A model generated the notes under the pieces. That model had not been told where the DNA came from, did not search any database, and was given only the letters and a program-made list of their open reading frames with translations. From Penicillus capitatus (taxonomy: Eukaryota > Chlorophyta), in the NCBI GenBank assembly GCA_965649825.1, contig OZ287696.1, positions 2,170,001 through 2,234,000 of the forward strand: a DNA stretch of 64,000 nt, in the 5' to 3' direction. A program made the position numbers and the translations under genes. Positions 47,101-54,897 of the stretch are shown piece by piece; position 1 is the stretch's first letter, and every line of letters begins with the position of its first letter.

Positions 47101-48577
47101 TGAGACACGATACTCAGCCACCGAGCGAGAAGGATTGGCATTGGTTGCCGGGCTCAAGAAATTTCGCGTCTATGTCTTAGGACGCAAGGTGGTCGCTCGA
47201 ACCGACCATGCAGCATTGTCACATATGCTGCGCAAAACAGACCTGACGGGTCGTATTGCCCGTTGGAAGCTCATCTTGTCCGAGTACGACGTCCATTATG
47301 TGACGAGGCCCGGAGAGAGACATCGCAACGCTGATGGACTGAGTCGCCTGGTCGATGAAGATTCGGAACCTCGACCAGTTAATAAAGAAGAGGAATGCGA
47401 TGAATGTCCAGCGCTCGTGGCCGAAGACGTTGCTTCCGCTTTCGAAGCCTGCCGCGAGTACGCAGAAATCCTCCCCTCGGTCAACGAACAGGACAGTCGA
47501 TTTCGGTGGGGTGAGCGCAATCTTTTCTTTGAAGACTTAGATGGACGGCGCAAGATTTGTCTGCTGCCGAACCAAGTCCGCGCAGTCGTCGGTGAAGAAC
47601 ACTGCGTCGGACACTTTTCTGCCGAAATAACATTACAACGAGTAAGGCAAAGATATTGGTTTCCGAAGATGCGCAAGCAAGTGCAAGACCTCGTGAAGAC
47701 CTGCCAAACCTGCCAGTTGTTCGGTTCCAAGCCCCCCATCCGTAGCACTATCCCCATTGCCATCGAAGAACCATGGGAGCTGGTCGAGTTGGACACGGTC
47801 GTCGGCTTGCCGGCGACGCCGAGGAAGGCAGTAGGATTCGTCACGGCGATCGACTGCTTCACAGGATTCGTAATAACAGATGCATTGACGTCCTTGGGAG
47901 CTGCGAAGACCCTCAAGTTCCTTATCAATAAAGTCGTTTGCGCTTGGGGCGTGCCGCAGAGAATCCTGACGGACAACGGGACGGAGTTCCAAGGTGTTTT
48001 TAGTGAGACGGTGAAGAATCTCGGGATCGAGCATCGATGGTCGACGCCACGATACCCCCGCAGCCATGGCAAAGTCGAGAACGTACAGCGCCTCGTCCTT
48101 GACCGCCTGAGGAAGTGCCAGAATCCGAGAAGCTGGGACGAGAACCTCCCGGCTGCGACGTTTGCTGTGAACGCACGACGAGGCAAGTTCCTGTCGCCAC
48201 TCGAACTTCTCACAGGGGTCGTGCCGAAAAGCCGCACTGAAGTGAATCTGTTAGCCGGCGAGAGCAAAGGGGATGCAGAGCCCTTGCAGACCGCCCTTGC
48301 AGACCGTCTGACCGATCTTGCGCTTTGTCGCGAGCGTTTTCGTGACTCTGCGAAGAAGATCCGCGAGTCCTGGACTGCAGAAGCCGCGATCCCACGCATC
48401 GAGCCTGGGAAAGAGGTCCGCGTCTATCGACTTGAAGACCACGGGAAACTCGAAGCAGCGTTCGAGAAAGGTGTCGTGACGTGGTGGGGTAATCAAGGAG
48501 CTTGCAGAGTTCTGGTCGATGGCCGCATGAAGAGAGTACCGCAGTTCTGCGTGAAGCCGTGGATCGCTCCTCAATAA
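44147..48577 (+). CDS. Gag-Pol polyprotein of gypsy element C
   Basis: One 1476-codon ORF. Gag-like helical domain (about residues 50-170, FQKRRESLIAYAERFALM), then an acidic basic-patched linker. The aspartic protease-like segment is VIVDPGSSNSIMDAEF, where the usual D-T/S-G triad is written D-P-G. Reverse transcriptase has YSALDGFSGYYSLGL and VFIDDVCCAHQDE. RNase H starts FLVDTDASSYGIGAVLS. The integrase has an HHCC zinc finger (HCVGHFSAEI...CQTCQ) and a catalytic core with ELDTVVG, LTDNGTEFQGVF and PRSHGKVENVQ. The RT-RH-IN order is Ty3/gypsy. Gag and Pol are in the same frame, with no frameshift. The ORF looks intact and potentially active. Confidence 0.96.
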   Translation: MRIESIAFPRYDGRTDPRRWVSKMTSLFRLQQIEDQPGARAEIAVTLLDGPAADWAELHHDADAHLNIDWADWSQLVIDRFVRDQDPDRARDQLRHIFQKRRESLIAYAERFALMCSRAQPAVDPDDYYKYWLRGLRNDRAAEYAFTRLAASNNAPTYEYAVRYAKYATEARKNVRGYEETDEEEDEPEPQHENRNHPTVLKENGARRLAKTGRRTTTIVAEEPAADDSEDEELRQLISGLTGLLAKRQEKRRARRAECNASRFVESVSEDEDDEGAEATARMADEDEQQPSKRRRGAAGKKARKPRKKPELDREWADYAAQAWAIPLRFLKGRSKREVYSQVILALRDAFGFTPKPKKKKGEDEPSASAPPQQTDVYMEPAAQQPQGPQQYQATLAQKRGGRDWLERCKVFVAGRFVPKVIVDPGSSNSIMDAEFARQFRIRHTTPSQGTLLLADGSVQKPLGRTDEVRVEVGGVWTQQAFSVLPTKNSYDILLGTDWLRTVRSRADFEEGTYTFGVKKRITVVPKWRKLFFAKKQPAAVEDDTSDASSESDMAAALEELIEQMQALASDSESEDEDECFLALSDQVLGELHVNPKLKPEVLSDIRSLVSEYVDCFALTFQDMVRTPLMQFEIELRQGEVAKRCGRTRRLAPKETEFVKAQIDELLEAKLIIPWEEAARKYGCPKRKDRWLSPITIAPKKDGTFRFCCAYQRLNDATIPDKFVLPRADDLLDRVMGHAWYSALDGFSGYYSLGLHPESVLKTAFATSFGVYCWLVLPFGVTNGPAAYSRLVEQVYGGLDRVGVFIDDVCCAHQDETGIIEDLRRVFQRCRNGGLRLKPKKCFIGYREVDFLGHRLCPEGMRMDEAKVEKISRMPSPTDRKQLQSLYGMFSYYRRFLKNFAGVSAPMSSLLSTRRDFLWTPDAQKALEELKKLLVDGAVLAAVNEDLPFLVDTDASSYGIGAVLSQEQDGEERPIYFYSRLLKDAETRYSATEREGLALVAGLKKFRVYVLGRKVVARTDHAALSHMLRKTDLTGRIARWKLILSEYDVHYVTRPGERHRNADGLSRLVDEDSEPRPVNKEEECDECPALVAEDVASAFEACREYAEILPSVNEQDSRFRWGERNLFFEDLDGRRKICLLPNQVRAVVGEEHCVGHFSAEITLQRVRQRYWFPKMRKQVQDLVKTCQTCQLFGSKPPIRSTIPIAIEEPWELVELDTVVGLPATPRKAVGFVTAIDCFTGFVITDALTSLGAAKTLKFLINKVVCAWGVPQRILTDNGTEFQGVFSETVKNLGIEHRWSTPRYPRSHGKVENVQRLVLDRLRKCQNPRSWDENLPAATFAVNARRGKFLSPLELLTGVVPKSRTEVNLLAGESKGDAEPLQTALADRLTDLALCRERFRDSAKKIRESWTAEAAIPRIEPGKEVRVYRLEDHGKLEAAFEKGVVTWWGNQGACRVLVDGRMKRVPQFCVKPWIAPQ

Positions 48578-48682
48578 AGTTCTCATGACGCTCAATGGTT
48601 CTACCTCTTACCTGACTTGTGTGTTTCGTTCATTCTGTCACTTAAACGTCGGGACGTGACGTGTTAAGTGAGGAGGAGTCAC

Positions 48683-49022
48683 TGTAGGAAATGAACCCTT
48701 AACTGTCATCTGTGTAACCACCGGAAGCGGTGGAGCCGTCACATAACCATCCAGGCGCGCCGACCATCGGTCGCGACGGATGTCGGCTCTCGACCTAACT
48801 TCCCCATAACGTAAGGGGTGTGGTTATGCTGCATGCACTAGGAGTTCGCAGCTGTTAGGACGTAAGGTTAGGAAGTCCATAACCACCCTGGGTATATAAG
48901 GTCGACATTTCACCCTGTAAACACTCCTGTTCGTATCGCATCAAATCTGATTGCGTTTCCGTCGTCTCAACGCGCAAGGACTCGACTATCGTCTGAACCA
49001 CTCTTACATTCGATTCCCAACA
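48683..49022 (+). repeat. 3' LTR of element C
   Basis: 340 bp, reads identical to the 5' LTR at 43753-44092. Confidence 0.97.
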
Positions 49023-50170
49023 GGTGCGTCGACGAAGACTCGGGCGTGCGTGGTTCTGCCATGGATGCCATCGGTCTCGTCGTCGCCTCGGCGCGGCAGC
49101 ACGCCGGCGAGGTTCTGCCGACGCTGGCGAAGGGGTGCGTCGACGAACACTCGGGCGTGCGTGGGTCTGCCATGGATGCCATCGGTCGCGTCGTCGCCTC
49201 GGCGCCGAAGCACGCCGGCGAGGTTCTGCCGACGCTGGCGAAGGGGTGCGTCGACGAACACTCGGGCGTGCGTGGGTCTGCCATGAAGGCCATCGGTCGC
49301 GTCGTCGCCTCGGCGCCGAAGCACGCCGGCGAGGTTCTGCCGACGCTGGCGAAGGGGTGCGTCGACGAAAACTCGGGCGTGCGTGGGTCTGCCATGGAGG
49401 CCATCGATCGCGTCGTTGCGTCGGCGCCGCAGCACGCCGGCGAGGTTCTGCCGACGCTGGCGAAGGGGTGCGTCGACGAAAACTCGGGCGTGCGTGGGTC
49501 TGCCATGGAGGCCATCGATCGCGTCGTTGCGTCGGCGCCGCAGCACGCCGGCGAGGTTCTGCCGACGCTGGCGAAGGGGTGCGTCGACGAAAACTCGGAC
49601 GTGCGAAGGGCTGCCATGAAGGCCATCGATCGCGTCGTTGCGTCGGCGCCGCAGCACGCCGGCGAGGTTCTGCCGACGCTGGCGAAGGGGTGCGTCGACG
49701 AAAACTCGGGCGTGCGTGGGTCTGCCATGAAGGCCATCGGTCGCGTCGTCGCCTCGGCGCCGAAGCACGCCGGCGAGGTTCTGCCGACGCTGGCGAAGGG
49801 GTGCGTCGACGAAAACTCGGGCGTGCGTGGGTCTGCCATGGAGGCCATCGATCGCGTCGTTGCGTCGGCGCCGCAGCACGCCGGCGAGGTTCTGCCGACG
49901 CTGGCGAAGGGGTGCGTCGACGAAAACTCGGGCGTGCGTGGGTCTGCCATGGAGGCCATCGATCGCGTCGTTGCGTCGGCGCCGCAGCACGCCGGCGAGG
50001 TTCTGCCGACGCTGGCGAAGGGGTGCGTCGACGAAAACTCGGACGTGCGAAGGGCTGCCATGAAGGCCATCGATCGCGTCGTTGCGTCGGCGCCGCAGCA
50101 CGCCGGCGAGGTTCTTCCGACGCTGGCGAAGGGGTGCGTCGACGAAGACTGGGGCGTGCGAAGGGCTGCA
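49023..50170 (+). repeat. HEAT-repeat array, distal units, with 444-bp higher-order duplication
   Basis: Ten 111-bp units, nearly identical in DNA. Units 3-6 (first at about 49280) and units 7-10 (first at about 49724) repeat the same order of variants, offset by exactly 444 bp. Differences between units concentrate at a few codons (GLVV/GRVV/DRVV, APQ/APK/ARQ, DEHSG/DENSG/DENSD). Confidence 0.93.
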
Positions 50171-50452
50171 AGAACGGCGTTAAAATCTTTTAAACCTGCA
50201 AAATCTTTCATTCTAGCGATGTCAATTTTGCCTGCGTATAAATCTGATCTTCAATACTTTTTTGTGCGACACTCGTTTACAGTGGATCTTTTTGGAGAAC
50301 GCGAACGTGTTCCTCTTGTCTTGCATACGATTTTTCTTCAAAAAATTGGAAGGTGGAGTAAGGATGATATTGGTTTGTTTGTCGGTTTTTTGAAACGAGA
50401 TTTTTACGAAAAGTTTCCCGGATTGCTAGAGCTTATCGAAGAAAAGAAGTAA
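49023..50452 (+). pseudogene. 3' part of the NACHT-HEAT gene, cut off by the gypsy insertion
   Basis: After the 3' LTR the HEAT array resumes in the frame that would follow from the 5' part once the 5270-bp element and one 5-bp duplication are removed (49028-50452 is 475 codons including the stop). Ten HEAT units are followed by a unique ~95-residue C-terminus (KSFKPAKSFILAMSILPAYK...FLKRDFYEKFPGLLELIEEKK). It has no promoter or start of its own that I can see, so it is probably silent unless read from the LTR. Confidence 0.8.
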
Positions 50453-51570
50453 CTTGAAAGCACAATAGTCCTTTGTCGTTCGTTGAAGGGGCTGATACGA
50501 TTTCGCAGTCTATCTTTCTGACAGGTGTGTTTGAAATTTTGTGCCACGTCGACGTCACACACACACTACTTGTTCACTTTATACTATCTTGCTGAAGAAT
50601 TATGAATTATATGTTGTTGTCTCTTGTTCTGTAAAGTTAAGTTGAAATGGACGGTACGCTTAGCGTGTCACATCATGGGTTTGCTGTACACAAAAGAAGA
50701 CAATTTTAAGATGCCTTTACTTGTGTGAACATACAGAGGTGCTTCATGAATTGCCAAAGAATTCATCGAAAATGCGCTGCTAAATATCAAAGAAGAACAA
50801 TTTTCGGATACTAAAGCTTGGGATGCAAAAATATGTGTGACTGCAGAGCAAGTACATTAAAAAGATCAGTCAATATCCGTCTGTAACTGAAGCTAAAAGA
50901 ATCCAACTATTTTGTCAAGCATCTGCAGAAAAACTATAGAATAATACTCTGTAGATTATGTCATAGACCCGTGGCCGGAGTGACTGAGCTCATGACACTA
51001 AGTCGTCTGTCGCAACTGAAGTAAGTTTCACCTGTCATCATTTATAATATCTGCAACTGAGCGATTGACGCCGCCTGTCACGAATCGCTCAAAAAACGTT
51101 ACAAGATATCAGATTGGTACATACGAACCATTAAAACACAGCAACAGTGACTGTTTTTACTTTCCAACATGTGCCATTACCATTCAGCATTCGATTGAAA
51201 CAAAAACCCAAGAACTACGTTGAGCTTCCATCAAACCCAGTAGAAAGACCGAGTCGTATAATAACAGCCGGTTTAACATTGATACGCGCAAATATCGAAC
51301 TGTTAAAATAGACAGACGTTCGTTGTTAGAGATGATGTTTTGTTTTGATAACCCCCTTTTTATATAATCTTTTTGGCATGACGTTATGGTGGCGTCATGC
51401 TTCATGTCATGTTATGATCTTCCTCTTCAGTTCTTCTCCCTTCTTGACAGTGACAACATTCGTGCATTGCTACAATTCAATACAAATTAGAAAACGCCTC
51501 GGTTTAAACCTGCTTAGTAAAAAAGACAACAAAACTGTTCAGCTGCCAAGTTCTGCATCTTCAGCAACTA
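50453..51570. other. 1.1-kb A+T-rich intergenic region
   Basis: This lies downstream of the NACHT-HEAT gene. I see no exon, RNA gene or repeat that I can support. Confidence 0.5.
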
Positions 51571-51585
51571 ACAAATGCTGGCGGC

Positions 51586-53300
51586 ACTTCCCTTCCGCCT
51601 TCCGCCATGCCAAAGTCATCTCAATACCAAAACCAGACAAGGACCCCTACACTCCTGGAGGATATCGCCCAATTTCCCTGCTCTCCAGCTCGGGGAAAAA
51701 GTTGGAACACATCATTAACATGCGATTAAAAACATATCTCGAAGAGAACCAGCTCTTCAGTGAAGTTTAATTCGGGTTCCGTACTGGTCGCTCTACTCAA
51801 GATGCTCTCCACAGACTAGTGGACCAAGCTACGCAAGCGCTCAACCAAAGGAAGCAACTTCTTCTTCTCTCAATAGATCTCCAGGGTGCTTTTGACACAA
51901 CCGACAATGATCTGATCTGGAGTAAGCTACAGAAAACAAGGATTCCGCAATACTTGCTACGGCTCATAGACCAGTTTCTCTCCAACCGTAGTGCCGAGTT
52001 AACAATCCAGACGGAGACTCACCTCACCCAGCTCACCAGAGGTGTACCACAAGGGAGTCCGTTATCTCCTACACTATTCGCAGCTTATGTGAATGATCTG
52101 CCCTCGATATGCAGGGGAGAAGTCAAGGGACAACTTTTCGCTGATGACTTTGTGCTCTGGCGTATGGTAGACAAGGACGGGTTCCCCAATAATGACCTCC
52201 GATCAACAATCCGCGCCTTAGAAGACTGTTGTTTACAGAATCGTATGCAGTGCAATTGCTCAAAAACGAAGCTCCTAAGCATCACCAGACTCCGGAAATC
52301 ACACACTCCTAAGCTGCCATTCTTCGGTAACACCATACTTCCATCCCAATCCCTGAAATACTTGGGGGTCGACTTCGATCGAAGACTCACATTCAGCGCT
52401 CACATAAATCAAGTGGAAATGAAACTGGCCCAACGCCTCTCCACGATAAGGAAAATGGCATCAAAGCTTTGGGGCACCAACCCCTGGATTCTCGGAACCC
52501 TAATTCGAGGCACCCTCATTCCACTGGCGACTTACGCAGCGACGACATGGGGCCCTCACATACTAGGAAACAAGTCCCGACTGAAGCAAATCAACCGTGT
52601 GCTCCGCCATGCAGCAATTGCCATCACGGGTGCACTGAGCACATCACCGTTCACCGAGGTCCTCCACTTAGCTGGGCTAGAAACATTCGAAGAATTGATT
52701 AGAACCTCACTACTCAAATCTGCGCACAACTGGGAGCACTCCCAGCTAACTACCAACCAAACAACAACCACGTATCCTACAAGACTAACATCCACCAAAC
52801 AGCTCTTTGCCTCACTACCAGAAATATCAAAACTAAGTTTTCAAGCTCTATCCCCAGCGCAATGGAAATCCGAAGCCAAGGACTGGACCCACAACCAAAT
52901 AATGAAAACATTTTGCGAAGACCCGAATCCCGCAAAAGGTAGAGCATCGCTCCCATGGGGCCCCTTTGCCTGGCGCACTCGCTGGGTCTTCAAAAAATTC
53001 CGCCGCTTAGACTTATCGCTCCTGACCCAATTCCTACTGGACCACTGGCGCTCTCGGAAATTCCTGCACCGCATTCACAAACAAGAATCCCCGCTCTGCC
53101 GCATGTGCAACAGGCAAGAAGAATCACGACAACACATACTCCAATGCCCCCACACAGCTCAGCTCTGCGCGCAACGTCTCCCTGGCATAACCACCTTAGA
53201 AGCTCTCGGCAAACACTTACGCAAACGCCCCAACCTCCAGTCCCTATCGGAACTTCTAAGAGACCTCCACCACCTATGGGAAGACCAAGCATCAAGATGA
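51586..53300 (+). pseudogene. LINE reverse transcriptase remnant
   Basis: Reading frame of about 570 codons with a single in-frame stop (TAA 51768-51770) just before FGFRTGRSTQDAL, where related elements usually have glutamine (CAA to TAA is one change). RT blocks are KVISIPKPDKD, YRPISLLSS, LLSIDLQGAFDTT, RGVPQGSPLSPTLFAAYVND, GQLFADDFVLW and LKYLGVDFDR. A C-terminal zinc knuckle CRMCNRQEESRQHILQC follows. The arrangement fits jockey/CR1-like elements. It is truncated and interrupted, hence non-autonomous. Confidence 0.9.
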
Positions 53301-53452
53301 GAAAGAACAAGAACTAAAACAAATAATTGCACACCAAGTTGACTCACACTTCATGATTACAACACCCAATCTTCATACACAACGCCATTGGAACCCCCTT
53401 TTTCTCAGCCCTAGATGCTTAGGCAAAGGGCTTTAATCAATCCCATTTACAC
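51586..53452 (+). mobile_element. 5'-truncated non-LTR (LINE) retrotransposon
   Basis: Bounded by a perfect 15-bp direct repeat ACAAATGCTGGCGGC (51571-51585 and 53453-53467), the signature of target-primed reverse transcription. The 1867-bp insert starts inside the reverse transcriptase domain, so the 5' UTR, ORF1 and endonuclease are missing. The 3' end has no poly(A) tail. Confidence 0.88.
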
Positions 53453-53533
53453 ACAAATGCTGGCGGCGTCTTTCTTCGATCCTTTTAGTCTCTGAAGAAC
53501 TTGATGTTATAATAAGAAGGACAGTGATAGCAA

Positions 53534-53682
53534 TGTAGTTGCCAGAAGACGACTGATGTGACCCTACCTACGAATGAAAACGAATGAGAAGACAGTGAGT
53601 ATATATACCTTGTATTCTTGTGCATAGACGCTTTTTAAGAAGAGCAGTCTCGTTTTCTGAACCTCTGCGCTATGGGATCACA
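53534..53682 (+). repeat. 5' LTR of element A
   Basis: 149 bp with a TATATATA box at about 53600-53607. The Gag ATG (53672) is inside this LTR, 11 bp before its end. Confidence 0.95.
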
Positions 53683-54740
53683 ATTGGTTTCGGAGCGTCT
53701 TACCTCGAAAATGGATCGGGAAGCTTTCGCGTCAGTGCTCAGCGCAGCGGCGCTTGTTGAGGATGACTATAGACCTCGTCTGAGGCATGTCGTGAAAAAG
53801 CTGGAATTCGGTTCGCCTGCGTTCGAATTGCTGAGACAAGTGACTGAGAGAATCGAGCCACATTTCGTTTCACTGACCGCCTTTAATGCGGCATTCACTG
53901 GGGGGCCGCGACGGTTCATCGTTTTTTCGGCGCACCAATCGCATCGGTTGAAACGGATCATAAATGGCGTATTCTGAAGGAACTTGTTCTGGGTGCGTGC
54001 CCACAGCCAAGTCTGTCTGCCGAAGAACAACTCGCAAGGCTGTCCAAGACCAAAGGAGAGACCTGGTCCGACTTCGTCGATCGATACCGTACTTTGTGCA
54101 CGACAACTACAGCGTCAGCGGAGACGCAGATTAAGACTCTTTACAGGAAGCTCCCTGTTAACCTGAGGAGATTGATGCTTCACTTATCGCCACTGTCGAC
54201 GGTCGCTGATATGAGCACTGTCATACGAAACGCAAGTTTTTGGGAGTCAGGTGGACAGCTGAAGACGGAAGACAATGTAGACGCGATGGATGTCGATTTG
54301 GTGACGGCCCAGGCCAATGCTGCAACAGACGGTAGAGTGATCGCGAATGACGGGACCATCAATTTTGCTGCCATTACCAACGCCGGAAGAGTAATGGTCG
54401 GCGCTCGGGAAATCTGCAAAACCTCGAAGCGCGAAGCGCAGAATATGCTCAGATTTCTGCAGAAACTCTGTAATGGTACTGATGGACCAAGAAGATCACA
54501 GCCTCAGCAGAGGAGAGGAGGCGGTCGTCGTGCTTTCGTCGCTGAGAACTCCATGTCCAATATGCAAGCCGCAGAACCTATCTACGAGACGTTGAGTGAA
54601 GTGGAGGACGCTACGTCAGAGCCTGATACATTACTAGCGAACACAGCCAAGACAGTTGCGACAAAAGCGAAGAGAAGGGTGATGAAATTAGGCCTCGTTT
54701 CCCAGAGCCATCTCGGATATCCGAGAAAGATCGATGCGCT
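53672..54740 (+). pseudogene. Gag region of element A (frame break, then interrupted)
   Basis: The frame opens at ATG 53672 (MGSQLVSERLTSKMDREAF) and reads through the PBS. After a T6 run at 53922-53927 the protein-like reading continues one frame back (FFGAPIASVETDHKWRILKE, ETWSDFVDRYRTL), typical of a Gag core. No programmed-shift heptamer in the right phase is present, so a 1-bp deletion in the T-run is the simpler reading. A basic RNA-binding tract (RRSQPQQRRGGGRR) lies near 54490. The ORF is cut at 54740 (KIDAL) by element B. Confidence 0.75.
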
Positions 54741-54897
54741 TGTGAAGCATATTAGTCATGACGTATGTCACGTCACCTCGAATCTCACGTATTAGTCGTC
54801 CCTCCTGATCCGGAGGGTATATTAATGAAATGGAACAGACAGAAAGGACTCTCTTTAAAAGACAAGTTTGCCTTACACCGCCAAGCGTACCATGACA
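54741..54897 (+). repeat. 5' LTR of element B
   Basis: 157 bp with a TATATTAA box near 54818-54825. Gag begins at ATG 54892 inside the last 6 bp of the LTR. Confidence 0.95.

Larger units (their letters stand above)
43753..49022 (+). mobile_element. Complete Ty3/gypsy LTR retrotransposon (element C)
   Basis: 5270 bp, flanked by a 5-bp target duplication GGTGC (43748-43752 and 49023-49027). Both 340-bp LTRs begin TGTAGG and end CCCAACA and look identical base for base, so the insertion is very recent. There is one uninterrupted gag-pol ORF. A purine-rich tract (GAGGAGGAG region, about 48669-48678) precedes the 3' LTR. The element lies in the same orientation as the host gene. Confidence 0.97.

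Noticed and set aside
47296-48399. 367-codon minus-strand frame in element C
   Set aside because: Shadow of the integrase coding region.
48855-50211. Long open frames (365-438 codons) on the minus strand and in a second plus frame across the HEAT array
   Set aside because: They exist because the 111-bp repeat is a multiple of three, G/C-rich and free of stops in these frames. The real frame is the one continuous with the NACHT gene.
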